This document shows positions 11,682 through 23,880 of a stretch of DNA of 64,000 nucleotides, one piece after another. The position numbers and the translations under genes were made by a program. The notes below the pieces were generated by a model. That model searched no databases. It was not told where the DNA came from and saw only the letters and a list, made by a program, of their open reading frames with translations. The DNA comes from Melampsora larici-populina 98AG31 (taxonomy: Eukaryota; Basidiomycota; Pucciniomycetes; Pucciniales; Melampsoraceae), in the NCBI RefSeq assembly GCF_000204055.1, contig NW_006768821.1, positions 341,186 to 405,185 of the forward strand, read 5' to 3'. The stretch's first letter is position 1. The number at the start of each line of letters is the position of its first letter.

Positions 11682-14600
11682 TTAAGGAGGAGGTCTTTCA
11701 TCATCCGAGATTTCCATTGGACTAACACTTTGTTCTCGATCAGGCACCGAAAGTAATCCTAAATGATTATTTCCCATTGAAGTTTCCGATACGTTATGAT
11801 GATGATGATGAAGCAGATGAACTTGTTGTTCTAAATCTGATCTTCTTCTACTAATCCTTCTAATCTCTTCTTCTGCTTCTTCTCCTCCTGATCTCTCGAC
11901 TTCATTCTCTTGATTCTGATCATTAAATAATGGAATAGGTGATCTTAATCCGTTCTGATGATTTCCTCCACTACTACTTCCAACATTAGGTAGTGTTAAT
12001 AGATCCGGTGATCCGCTTCCGTTTCGATGATGATGATGATGATGATTAGCGGTACTGACAGTCATCTGTTGTTGTCTTGCAATCGTAATGGCTTCATTAT
12101 AAACCCTTCGTGCAAGATAATCATGTCCGGTAGCAGGATCCGCCAAGAATTCTCCCAATTGCATCATTCTAGTTCGTGCTGGTAACCTAAATGGTCGGTG
12201 TGGATTAGCCTGTTGTCGAGCTGATTGCATAGCACTTGCCATGATTCTTGGATCTGGCATCGAATTAAACACAGCTAGATTAGGTCCGATCGGATTACTT
12301 TCATCTGTTAGGTTAGGTGTAGTAGCAGGTGAAGTGGATGTATCAAATCGATTTCGGTTTTGGTTATTGGTGATCGAGTTATAAAGTGCAGCAAGATAAT
12401 ATCTCAGTTCATTCACTCCTTTTCCAGAATATACACAAAACGCCTGTCTTTGATGCGCATTGAAATCCTTTCACACAAATCAACAAATCATGAAAAATTA
12501 GAATCGAATTCTCTACGCTTCCTGAAAGGATGAAGATCAAAGGTGGTTTACCTTGGGTGGTGCGCGACACCAAGCTTGTAGATCCGTCCTACGAAAGGCA
12601 GGTACACCGGTCAAGCTGAGATGAGTAAGCCGATGTAATCTCTGTAAGAGCCAATGAATCGCTCCCACTGAGATATTATCACAGTAAGAGAGATGAATCC
12701 TTTCTAGAGATGTTCGATCCACCAATGTGAAGACTGATTGGTCTGTGATATTGGTAACCTGTGAAACCGTTAGAGAAGATTCAATATTGGCCACATAGTA
12801 GGATAAAGATGAACCACTTACTCTTACAAGTCCGATACGCTTCAGTCTCGGTAAAGATTGGGCTAACTCAAACACGCTCATATCCGTTAGATTATTACAG
12901 CCTTGAATGTTCATCGTAAGTCTGGTCAGTTAAATCAACGATCATAGAGGTCCTACAAGAAATTCCAGAGAAAATTATAAACCTACATGCTAAATCAATA
13001 TACCTGAGCCTAGTACAACTTCGAGCTACTCTAATCACAGCTCTATCCGTAAGACTATTTTTCACAAAACCAAAATCCAGATTAGAATTGAATGAAGCAT
13101 CATTCAAGTAAGAGGGAAACGATGTACATACCTACTAACATGACCTAAATGAAGATAATGAAGATACTTTCCTAATCCACAAATCGAATTCAAAGCTTCA
13201 TCAGTCAATCCTACACATTTGGCGAGTACCAAATTTCGAATCCTAGGCATATGTTTAATGATTCCATCTAAACTTGAATCAGTTAATTTAGCTAAAGAAG
13301 TTAAATCTAAAAACCTAATATGATCAAAATGCATCACAGTAGGACCACCCATCATCAAATAATGATAATGATTTGATAATTCCATCGGTTGTCCATTTGA
13401 TTGATTCGAATTACTTTCTTCTGATAAGATTGGATGACTTTCTCCATCTGCTCCGATGGCAGGATTCATGGCACTGGGAAATCCTCCATCTGATATCTCT
13501 GTACATCCGGATAAACTTAATTCACGTAGATGTGATGAGTTTTTCCATAACATCCAAAGACTTGCATTCGAAATTTGACGGCATCCTACTAAGTCTACTT
13601 CGAGTAATAATGGACATGAGACTGCTATGGTGATAAGTGACAAATCGGTGATTTTTTCGCAATACTTCAACTTGAGCTGTGTGATAAATTGTAATTCGTA
13701 AGTCATCTTTGCCTTGCATATTTTTTTTCGAACGAAATGATAGAAAAGGACTAACCCTACGTAATGCCTTACAATCTTTTAAAGACTGTAACCCATGATC
13801 TGTGATAGCTTTACAACCTGATAAATTAAGACCTTGAAGTAATTTGCAATTTTGACCAACAGCTTCGATAGCCAGATCAGTGACCAATTTACAATCCGAA
13901 AGATCTAAAGCCACTAAATCAGTTGAGTTGATCAAAACTTTAATAATCGAATTATCAGATATCGAATTACATCCTGATAAGGTCAATCTTTCAAGTCTTG
14001 TACAGTTCACTAATCGAAGTAAGATATGATCCGTCATATGATCAGCTATTCCTGAGAAATTCAAACGTCGGATAAAGGTGATATAAGGAAAGGTTGGATT
14101 TTTATTGGCTAGTGAGACTAGCATTTTGATTAAACAAGAGGTGGATGCGAAAGTGGGCTTGTGCCATAGTAACTCGACTCCGCATTGACACCAAGCTTTA
14201 CAAACTAAAAGTGCTCTCCCTGTTGATGAAACAGAATGATGGATCAGATTTACAGATCCAAGTCAACTGAGGATGAACAAAGCGGAGGATAAGAAGAAGG
14301 GGGTCAAGATTTCAGATGACTAACGTAGATCAGTTGCAGAGGTGACGGAACGTAAGATTTGAATCAGAATTTCATGAGGTAATGAACTGGAGAGTGGTAC
14401 GTTTGGTTTTTGAGAAGTTGATGATCCATTAACGCTTTGAATCCAATCATTAACTGATGCACTAGTACTTGGAATAACAGCTTGTTGTTGGTTGATGACC
14501 ACAGTACCTTCGTTATCACTCTCGATAAGTTCAGAGAGATGATGTGGATGAGAATCAAGTTGATTAGATTGAGGATTTGATCTAGGACTGATTGTATTGA

Positions 14601-14814
14601 AGGGCCAAGGATGAGAACCTGGTTTAGCAGAAGGAGTAGTGAGAGCAGGTACGGTTGGATGGTTTTCAGTTGAGTTGATCCTTAGATTCCGGTCATCACC
14701 TCTTCTTGGTGGATCTGGACCAGGATCGTCTTGTTCGGAATCAGAAGAAGCAGTTGAAGAAGGAGAAGAAGGATAACGAGATGAAGGTTCTAATTGATTT
14801 GATAAATGAGACAT
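11682..14814 (-). CDS. grr1: GRR1-like F-box/leucine-rich-repeat protein, SCF ubiquitin ligase subunit
   Basis: Model complement(join(11682..12467,12552..12758,12822..12901,12987..13054,13132..13676,13756..14219,14325..14814)), 879 residues; every exon joins in frame. Residues about 139-185 form the F-box (LSSSLPHEILIQIL ... LLVCKAWCQCGVELLW), which binds Skp1. Residues about 200-610 are cysteine-containing LRRs with the typical repeats LTLSGCNSISDNSI, LNLSGCKAITDHGL and YIDLACCNNLTDMSV. The block QAFCVYSGKGVNELRYYL after the LRRs is the characteristic GRR1 C-terminal motif. In yeast Grr1 recognises phosphorylated substrates such as G1 cyclins and links ubiquitination to glucose sensing; the same role is inferred here. 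The last 261 residues include a His/Asn/Ser-rich low-complexity tail. The ATG at 14814 is the first ATG of the open frame. An LRR insertion of low complexity (EESNSNQSNGQPMELSNHYH) interrupts the repeat array. Confidence 0.93.
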
Positions 14815-16067
14815 TCTTTGGATGAGTTGATTGATTGATTGGTTGAGAATGAAGTTGATTGTTGAGAATGAGAATGAGTTGGTAGGATGGTCACTGTCCG
14901 TTGGGTTATATCTAGGGTGCACTTAAGCTTAAACCTTAAGTACATGAATCGAATAAAACCCCTTTTTGCTAACCAAATTCTCTAAAATGTTAAGTGTCAA
15001 TGACATTTAAACTTGATGAACCATAGCAACGATGAGACCCTTGATGAACATCATCTCCAAATCAACCTCTTTAACATTCTCCATCATCTCCAAACACTCC
15101 AGATCCATCCATCAAACTTGATTATAAACCTGATGAGGTCCATGGATAGGGTTCACTTGTTTCTTATCTTATGACGTCATCCCAATGAGGTTTGATTGAT
15201 TGGGGTGATTTTACATATGGTATGTACAGCCATTCCGATATTGCTTGTCGCACCTTTTTGAAAAGAAAAAGTTTGTGAGCTCGAAACCTAAGTTTTAACC
15301 GGTTAAAACCTGAAGTTTGGCTGTATTGCCTTGAATTACAGCTGAGTTTGAAGTTTTATCGAGTAAAAACTTAGGTTTCAACTTTTCTTTTTCAAAACGG
15401 AGCGACAAGCAATATCGGAATGGCTGTAATCCTGGTTTACAAAACAAAATCATAACACCATGACATCTCATCCTTTAAAGAGAGATCTTGGTCTTACATA
15501 TAATTGAACTTCAATTGAAACTTGTTGCCAACTGGATTCCAAGAAGTTACAGAAATAGTTGATACTTGTCATTCATTTCATTGGAACACATGATGCCATA
15601 CATACAACAAGTGGCATCATGTTGAATAAAGAAAATGTTTTGAAGCTCAATTAATCCAACACAGAATATCCAAAATTGGTGCCACAAAGGTTATTTATCA
15701 ACAGACCTTTCAGATTGACCATAGTTTCTGTGCTGTAAAATATCCATGAAATTCTGTTTGAGTAAAAAATAAAGAATTCAGAGCTATTGCCGTCAGGTGA
15801 TCTTCATAGAGTTTTGCGCATACCATTTCTGGGTTTGAGTTTATGGATCATGATCAGAACTCATTGGAAGATGGACTTTGGAGTTCAAGGATGATGTTGC
15901 AGACCCGAGCTAGATAAAGATTTCAGGAGAAAGCTCGGATCGGACTCTTGGGTGCCACGGGTTGATAAGTTGAGGTGTCGATCGGGTAATTCATCCACTT
16001 GAAGGTATAAAGAGACCATCTCAAGTTGGATAATCGAACACTTTACTGTTTTTTGTTTTTGATCATC
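14815..16067. other. Shared upstream region of grr1 and the FAD oxidoreductase gene
   Basis: These two genes are divergent, so both promoters lie here. A 200-bp TA-flanked MITE occupies 15227-15426. No coding sequence seen. Confidence 0.55.
15227..15426. mobile_element. 200-bp MITE with long TIRs, TA target duplication
   Basis: The left end CAGCCATTCCGATATTGC and its inverted complement at the right end match, and the arms continue to pair over about 75 bp with a few mismatches and gaps (CTTGTCGC, GAAACCTAAGTTTT). TA lies directly outside on both sides (15225-15226 and 15427-15428). A short internal palindrome GTTTTAACCGGTTAAAAC is nested in the left arm. TIR start CAG and TA duplication point to the Tc1/mariner superfamily. 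No coding capacity. Confidence 0.85.
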
Positions 16068-17391
16068 ATGACACCAGAATTAGAAGTTTGTATCATTGGA
16101 GGTGGAATAGTAGGAGCTTCAACTGCATTTTACTTGACACATCCATCTGATTCAAATCAACTTCTTCCATCAAAAGTGACGATTGTTGATTGTTTAGGAA
16201 TTGCTAAATGTGCTTCTGGTTATAGTGGTGGATTCATGGCTAAAGTCAGTTTTTCTTTTCAAACTTATAACTCTCTTTATATGTTCGTTCTAAAGCAATC
16301 TTTTACTTTTCGGTGTTTCCATTTAGGATTGGCATGGAACTTCAACTTCTTCTTTAGCTCTTCATAGTTTTAAATTACATCAAGAATTGGCAGAAAGGTT
16401 TAATGGAAATCAAAATTGGGGTTATAGAAAACTTTCAGCACTTTCATTAAAACTTATTCATCAAACAACAAAACTCAAAAATGAAGACAAATTTAATCAT
16501 CAATCAAAGCTAATTAATCCTGATTGGTTAGAATCAAGTTTAAAAGTCATTGAAAATTCTCAAATTGGAAATGAAGAAACTTGTGCACAAGTTCATCCTA
16601 AACTGTTAACTGAATTTTTGATTAAGAAATGTGAAAGTTTAAAGAATGTTGAATTTAAAGTGATCAAAGCTACTGCGAAATCTATTTTATGGGAACCCAT
16701 TGCTTCTGATGAATCTCTCAATAAGTCTTCAAGTTCTGTTCGTCGTAAAGGTCGATTAATAGCATTAGATGAAGATCATCAAGAAATTCAAATCAACTTT
16801 AATGAACTTGTATTGGCTGCTGGTCCTTGGTCAGGAGTTCTTGCAAACCAACTCTTTTCATCTGATCTCAATCGACGACTCAAAAGTGTAGATGGAATGC
16901 GAGCTCATTCGATCGTTCTTCGCTCACAAAAGTCAATTTCACCTCATGCTCTGTTTACTCATTTATTCATCACCGATCATCAGGCTATCAAACCACAATG
17001 GACTGAACCTGAGTTTTACCCTCGACCAGATCATACGATCTACATCTGTGGCGCTGGTGATGACGAACCCTTACCTGCCTTACCATCTGAAGTAAAAGTA
17101 GACAAAAAGGCGATTTCTAAACTAAAGGCTCAAGCAAAAGCTGTCATCGATCCTCAATACTTGATAGATTCGGATCAAGAAGTGATTCCAACTTTGGCCG
17201 AACAAGCTTGTTATTTACCTGTGGGTCAAGCATTGGTGGGTAGACTTTGTCCTGGTGTTTTAGTTGGAACTGGGCTTGGATGTTGGGGTATCACACTTGG
17301 ACCTGGGACTGGTCATGTATTGGCTTCTATGATCCTTAACGAATGCTCGGCTGTCTCTAATCCTGACTTGAGTCAATTATCACCGATATGA
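16068..17391 (+). CDS. FAD-dependent oxidoreductase, DAO family (Tda3-like)
   Basis: Two exons, join(16068..16244,16327..17391), 413 residues, phase-0 intron with donor GTCAGT. The start is the ATG of MTPELEVCIIGGG. The Rossmann dinucleotide-binding motif GGGIVG sits at residues 11-16, followed by the acidic end of strand two (VTIVDC). SGYSGGFMAKDWHGTS corresponds to the FAD-contact region of fungal TDA3-type enzymes, and the C-terminal CYLPVGQALVGRLCPGVLV plus GLGCWGITLGPGTGHVLA is the second FAD-binding block of DAO proteins. The substrate is not evident from sequence. The yeast relative Tda3 is linked to retrograde endosome-to-Golgi traffic, but that function should not be assumed here. 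No signal peptide, so cytosolic. Divergent from grr1. Confidence 0.88.
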
Positions 17392-18566
17392 ATGCTCTGT
17401 TTGACCTATGCTCGGTTTAGACATTAATGCTTCTTACTGCACCCGAATACCGTTACTTTCTTCGATTGTTCAGTGCTTTTACTTTGGGAAGTTTGCAGTG
17501 TACATTGGCCAACGGTCCTGTAAATCTTCAATGTATTCAAAAATCTTTGCGCATATCTATGTATAATAATATGTTGTAGTAATACAAAGCAGAACAAGCA
17601 ACCTTTTTTTTCCGGCAAGATACCTCAAGTCTGGCCATGGCATGTATCTATAAATCATAAATATTGCGTTGGAGTTGACGGGGAGAGGATAATCTATGGT
17701 TGATCGGAGGGGTATGCTGAACTCACAAAACCCAACCTCGATTAATTGGGCTGATATTACCATTGGCGGTTAAGTTGCATTCTCTGGTCTCGTTGGATCT
17801 AACCAAACCGCGCATCAAGCTCGACTTTGGATACAAAGCCTTGCTGATGAGAGCTCCAAGCTCGATGGCAAAGATGTTCTGAGAGTGTGAAAGTGATCTC
17901 AGAATTTTCGGGTGTAGGAGCTGGACTCAGAATAGATGGTTTGGTCCGAATGTATTGGTAATGATGTCATATGGCGGCGCAGGCGTCAACCTTAAATGTT
18001 CACACTGCTCCGCCGGGCCATTGGTATCAAATTACTACGATGGCCGTGGTGATGAGAAGTGCCAAAACCTGGACCAGACGTTTTGTTCGTTATGGTAAGC
18101 TACGACTTGGCAAGATAGCGCACCTTGATTGAAATTCGAGAGATGTGCAATGGCGAACTGACACTCTGGCCTGGGCGTGTATTTTTTTCGCACCTCAGAC
18201 AAGGACAAGTTGTGCATCAGTCAGATTTCAACTGTGAAGGAATTGGCTGGACGAAAGCTTCAACTGGGCTTCAAAGCTTTTGCTCCGGTAGTACAGCAGT
18301 AGGAAGTTGGCAAGAGTATAAGAAGCGAGATAATATCTCATCAATTGCCTTTTTCCTCACTCCACAGTCAAATCATACTTTAATACGTACCTTCAGTTAA
18401 ACTTATATTTATTTAATTTTTAAAACAAACGTTGATCGTTTATTTTTAATTACATATTCTTATTTCAATCTTTTTTTTGTTGTTTAACTCATTACAATTT
18501 TTTATTTCAATACACCAAAAAAACACTTTTTTTTACGATAAACCAGCCCTTCTATTTCAATTCAAG
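17392..18566. other. Intergenic region, no gene recognised
   Basis: Contains the 3' flank of the oxidoreductase gene and the promoter of the secreted Gly/Ser/Met-rich protein gene. Only short unrelated open frames are present. An AT-rich leader with T-runs precedes the ATG at 18567. Confidence 0.5.
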
Positions 18567-19848
18567 ATGCTTTCTACCTCATACCTAGTTTCATGTGTTG
18601 TTCTTGCTACCTCTAACTTGGTGGTCTTGTCTACTCCTCTTCCTCAAGTCCCTGCAACTGGATCTTCGTCTCTTGTTAGTTCTTTCTTTCTTCCATTGAC
18701 CGATCCTTTGACACAGTTGACTGATTTCTTTTACCTCAGCTTGGTCCGACTGGTGCTTCTATCTTGGGTGGCGCTGGTTCTCCATTTGGCTACTCACCCG
18801 AGATGGGAGACTTTGGTGGCATGGGGCCCACCTCTGGTTTAGGCTCCACTCCCGGCATGGGATCCACATCTCCCTTCGGTGCCAACCCCGCGTTGGAGTC
18901 CGCTTCTGGATTAGGATACACCTCTGGATTAGGATCCACCTCTGCCCTAGGATCCACCTCTGCACTAGGATCCACCTCTGCATTAGGGTCTACCTCCGCA
19001 ATGGGAACCACCCCAGCCCTAGGAACCACTTCTTCTCTCGGAGCCACATCCGGGATGGGAGCCCCACCCGGGATGGGAGCCACCACGGGCTTAGGCGCAA
19101 CTGGGCTTGGCTCGACCTCGGGAATGACCACACCGACCTCAACCATGTCCCCCTCGATATCATCCATGCCGTACATGGGAACCAATTCGACAATGTATGC
19201 CATGGGAAACAATTCGTCATCGAGAACTGGCGCACCTATCGGCGGCTCTTCACCTTCGAACAGATCGAGCATGAGCATGAGCATGGCAAGCACCCCCACA
19301 AGCAGTCGAGTTGGAAACCTGAGCGGTTCTTCTGACGTAAGTCTTATAATGAGATTCTTTAATCGCAAGTAGATTACTAACCTTGTTTTCACCCTTCCAG
19401 ATGATGCACGGCGCCGATGGCATGCATGGTTCCAACCACTCCATGGGCATGGGTATGGGTGTGGGTATGGGTAGTTCCAGTTCATCAAGTTCCAGCTTAG
19501 GATCTGGATCTGGGGGTTCTAGCATGCTGGGTTCAGGCTCAGCGATGACCTCATCCACCGCATCAAGAAACGCCAACATCAGTGCTACTGGTTCCATGGG
19601 TTCAATGGGTTCCATGGGCTCCATGGGCTCAATGGGTGCCAACAACCGCAACAGTACCGTAAGTAACACACTTCAATATCCTTCTGTTTTACCACCGGCA
19701 TCATTTATATCCATTCTGATCTTCGTGACCTTACACTTCTTAGGGTATGATGCAACCACAGTCCGAAAAGTCAGACGCGTCTGTTCACATGAGTCTAGGT
19801 GGCTTCATTGTCTCTGCGGTGGCTTGTATGAGTGTGCTTGTTGTTTGA
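18567..19848 (+). CDS. Secreted Gly/Ser/Thr/Met-rich repeat protein, probably GPI-anchored
   Basis: Four exons, join(18567..18674,18740..19336,19401..19658,19744..19848), 355 residues; all three introns are phase 0. It starts with a secretion signal (MLSTSYLVSCVVLATSNLVV) and ends in a hydrophobic tail LGGFIVSAVACMSVLVV with no residues after it, as in GPI-anchored proteins. The middle is low complexity: runs of GLGSTSAL/GSTSAM hexapeptide-like repeats, then SMSMSMAS, GMGMGVGMG and four tandem GSM units (GSMGSMGSMGSM). Many Ser and Thr residues suggest O-glycosylation and a cell-wall location. There is no catalytic domain, so a structural surface role is inferred. Base composition is GC-richer than the neighbours, in keeping with the repeats. 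A long antisense open frame over the repeat is a by-product of composition. Confidence 0.85.
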
Positions 19849-20744
19849 GGTGTGACTCCTGGCTTCATCTTTTTAGTCATCTTGTTGTAGACTGCAAAAA
19901 TATCGTGTTGGATCATAGACATTGAAATTATACCCAGGCTTGTTTAATCGTACTTAGAATGTCTCTTGAGCCACAAATACCTTGAGTTGCTCGATAGGAA
20001 GCCAACTTCTAATCGCGCTCTTACATCCGCTTCAATAATTGCCTTCATGATGTGGCTTCTTTTTCCATCCCTTCAAGCTTCCTTTACTTCCTCAACATTC
20101 ATTCCTTTAAGTTGTCCTCTCCTGGACATCCTGAATTGATGCTTAGTTGCGTTGAAAGGTTGAGGTCTGAAAATTTGGTTATGTCTTCCTTGACATCCAC
20201 AACCCCTCATGGGTCTTCTTACCAATCTGCCCTGAAATATCAATCTTCAATCACGGTCGATATATATACTCTCGAGGTTTGCGTTATAGACGACTAGAAA
20301 TTGAATCTCCATTATCTTGCCAATACAATTGGGGTTTAACTGATCGCAATGAGTCTTTCTCTGGAGTTCATGATGGACCTCACTTTCTTTGCCTCTCGAT
20401 TCAATAAAATTGACACAGTATTGACATGCTGGTGGAATGATACTAATGCCTCATATTTTCACTTATGTATACCTTTTTGTTTCAATTGGTCTTGGACGAT
20501 AAACACACAGGTTGATTTCAAGAAGAAAATATTCCCATAATGTATCTATCGTGTAAGGCAACAATTGATTTGACCTGGAGGTCCACGTCTACCTGACCAA
20601 GTTCATCTACTGAAGGGCGAGATTGAGCAGAAAGAGGGACTGCTCGAATGACAAGCACAATCACCATTTGTTGGCACGATTCGGTTTGAATAGAAAACTC
20701 TTTGGAGAAAACACTTCCAAACCTCCGTACTATGTTATTCTGCT
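19849..20744. other. Intergenic region, no gene recognised
   Basis: Short open frames only. It separates the surface-protein gene from the left copy of the 3.1-kb duplication. Confidence 0.45.
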
Positions 20745-23700
20745 CAGTAATGATATGGATCTTTTCACGAGAAAAGTTTCAATCCAAAGTAGAAAAAGAG
20801 CACTATAGATTCGGAACATAAACAAAAGGTAATTCAACAAAAAAATCTTGGTTCACTTTTCAGTCTACTCATCATCAAATTGTGCTTGACTGGAAATCAA
20901 AATAGACAATAAGGTGTATCAAGAAGATTGGTCGAGAAACAATAATGAAAACGAGCGACAAGTTTTGGACCGATTTGAAAGAGAATTGAGTTGCAATAAA
21001 ATGGAGGGCATCAAATATTTCGCGTTACTTGTTAGTGGCTTTGATTCCTTCAACTTGAATAGTATGCTCACGGAGGGACCAGATGAAATTATTTGGATTT
21101 GCCCGGAGCCTTTGATGCTTAGACAGCGACAGGTCCTTAAAACTAGGCGGCATCTCGACCTCGTTTCCGGAAAGTCTTGAGGAAATTTATGTTATCCAAA
21201 CCACGCAGAGCAAATTTTCCAAGACGAATGTCTTGTGGCTGATCAAGAAAGAATTCGAGAAATCTAGTCAAGAGATCATTATGGGAATTTTGAAGAGTTG
21301 GCGATTTTTGAAATTGATGAATCATGAGCTCCATATGTTTGCTGTTTAATAGTATAAGTCTTTCTAAGGGATGGTCATGTAATCCCGGATCTATTGAATG
21401 CTTTATCCCCAAATAAAATCTCAAATCTGCTTGCAATACACCACGATCAGGATAGAACAAACCCGAAAGGATACTGGTACAAAACTATGGATCAACTCAC
21501 GTTTTACCCAAAATGACATAACTGTCCTATATGCAGCTGGAGTGAATCTATCATTACCGGTGAGTATCAGACCATTACGCAAGGTGCTTTGCGCTGCCAC
21601 AAAGCTGTCAGTGTCACTGTAAAATGAAAACATATCAATCATTTGTGCACACACTGTAGGGAGGTGACTTTGACCCACCTGTTGTTTGAACTGTTGATAT
21701 CATTGATCAAATTCTCTTTTAGTGAAAGGATACGTTTAGTTACCAGATCTTCAAAAGGATCACCCAGTTGATGAGATGCCATTTTGAATATATTTCGGGT
21801 ATCCGCCTTTACCCAGCTCTCAAGGATCACTTGAGTCTCCAGCATTCCCTTGACATGACTGTTCACATATGAGTATGTGCTCAAGTCTTAAAAGGAGGGT
21901 TTGTTTCTGTGAGTTCTTCAAACTTCAACAACGAGGATCAGCAAAACTCACGCAAGACCCAGTGTTGCCGAAGCTCAATACTCTCCACTGGGGACCATTG
22001 TTTTGCAAGGTCGATCTTAAATTGTCCCAGCTTTTCTTGTTCATTGTCTGTGAATGTGTTTATGATCCTGTCACTTTCAGTCACCCTGTAAAAGTAATTC
22101 AAGGAGCTATCAAGTCAAGTCTACTTTTACATCATGAGCAATGGAGTCACTGACTTATCCTGTTGAAGCTGTTCAATATGCTCTTTCATGACATTTTTGG
22201 CTTTAAGTATCATTTGGTTTAGGTTTTGGAGTTGAAATAACCCTAAATCATTCTCATGAAGGTAAAACTTCTGAGTCTCAGCGTGAAATTGCATCAATGT
22301 GACCTGAACTGCTGGTGTTGGCATATAGGACAAAAGATCCCCAATGAACTGCCAAAAGCTGTGTTCCTTAAATTGGGATTCCATCATGAACACTTCCTTG
22401 AGGATATTGGTCCATTCTTGGATTCCTGACTGCAACATCTTGTTGATATGGTGAAACACTTCTAACCCAGGTGGAGCTTTGTGCCAATCACATGAATGTT
22501 AGGATATCCTAAATTTATTGACATGCTTCAAAGAAGATGCTCACCATCCATGCCTGGACCAGGGAGAGCAAAGAAAGGGATAGAGTTCTGCCTTTCTTTT
22601 AGGTCCATCCCTAAGTAATCGCCAAGACATTTCACAGGCTTGCTAGCAACAGCACTAGGAGGTACACCCCAGATGTCAGAGTAGACTTTGTGCAGAGAAG
22701 CAATGAGATAAGGCCAATAAGTATATTATCATGATTGAAATGAAGCACATTAAAAATGGTTTATGTAGTATATTCACCTTTTTCAAACAAATGCTCTGGT
22801 TCAATTATGCTGGAAGTTGGTGAGGCTAAGGTGTGTGTCCCAAAGAAACACAAGTCAGTCAAACCTTGGAGACCAAGTATTATGACTATTTTTATTGGTA
22901 AACTGTTCATTTCTCGTTATAATTGATGATGTGAGTAGTATGGAGGATGTGGTGGGAATTTCAAAATGGGTGTGTGGAAACCAGTTGACTTTATGTTCTC
23001 AAAAGAAGAATTGTGAAACTATGTTCTGTATCTTTCATATCCTTGATAAATGCACAGTATTCCATCAAAGGTTTCATTGATCAATATACTCTGTTTGAGA
23101 TATCCCAGGTGACATGTCTGAAGTGAATAAAAATACAACAAATGCTTCAATGTTCCAGAATAAAACACCCTATGCAACATTTGGCACAGTTTTCCCTGTG
23201 GTATTGTACTGCATTGATGTATATCAATCACATGATGAAAACATTTTCAATGAAACAGAAAATGACATCTGAATTTTTTACTACCAACACTGGATCAGCA
23301 GCACCCTCAGTTGCATCAGGGGGGCAGCGCAATGCACAGTGATTCCCCGCTCTACTAAATCCTAGTCATGCACAGCAAACCAGCAACCACTGCACTGTGA
23401 TTGGGCGCGCAGATTTTTACTGCTGCTCACAAATGCTGAAAGTGAGGGTGTAAATCTTAAAAACTTGTTTGCACTGCCGAAGCGACTTTTACTTTGTAGT
23501 CACAGCCAAAAAGTTATTCAGGGTTACAAAGTATGTAATTAAGGAATGGTGCTTGGGTTCTGACAAGGCCTGAGGCATAACCCACATCCATGTCACAAGA
23601 ACCTGAGATGCTCAAGTCTTGTGCTACATGGGATAGATTAATTAAGTCATTTGAGGGGGAGAAGATGCTTAGGTAAATCTGATGGTGACAGAAATTGGTG

Positions 23701-23880
23701 CCTGATACCAGGCATGAGTTGTAGAAAGGTAGATTCTTAGTTAATTACTTGCCAAGACTACCTTTCTTCCCCTCCTCCAAGAGAAGGCTTTACAGACTTT
23801 CTTCCTTCTGCTATTGATTTTGCATACTATTATATTTCTGCTTAATCTTCCCAGATAAAAGCTTTCAAGAATCTCATCTG
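20745..23880. repeat. Segmental duplication, copy A
   Basis: About 3.1 kb that aligns collinearly with 25705-28805 at a constant offset of about 4.94 kb. It includes the secreted-protein gene 21143-22910, its 3' flank and roughly 900 bp of upstream sequence (for example the matching blocks ACTGGATCAGCAGCAC at about 23290 and 28240, and CCTCCTCCAAGAGAAGGCTT near 23777 and 28697). Edges are approximate. Confidence 0.88.
21143..22910 (-). CDS. Secreted protein of unknown family, paralogue A (7 exons, 445 aa)
   Basis: Model complement(join(21143..21426,21501..21616,21679..21886,21952..22085,22155..22476,22545..22685,22778..22910)). Introns are 62-92 bp; all joins keep frame and match paralogue B exon by exon. 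The start ATG gives a signal peptide (MNSLPIKIVIILGLQGLTDL ... HTLASP) with a likely cleavage near residue 30. The mature part has no membrane segment and looks alpha-helical and mildly amphipathic: VYSDIWGVPPSAVASKP, GIQEWTNILKEVFMMESQF, YMPTPAVQVTLMQ, HQLGDPFEDLVTKRI, LRFYLGIKHSIDPGL, NDLLTRFLEFFLDQPQ. I do not recognise a domain. It is inferred to be a secreted, possibly host-facing protein because of the signal peptide, lack of a known fold and local duplication. The third intron of exon group 2-3 holds a perfect CTAAC branch sequence. Confidence 0.78.

Noticed and set aside
18790..19488. A 232-codon open frame on the minus strand, rich in Pro, Val, Glu and Asp
   Set aside because: It lies exactly antisense to the repeat exons of the secreted Gly/Ser/Met-rich gene and crosses its intron; the periodic codons produce it.
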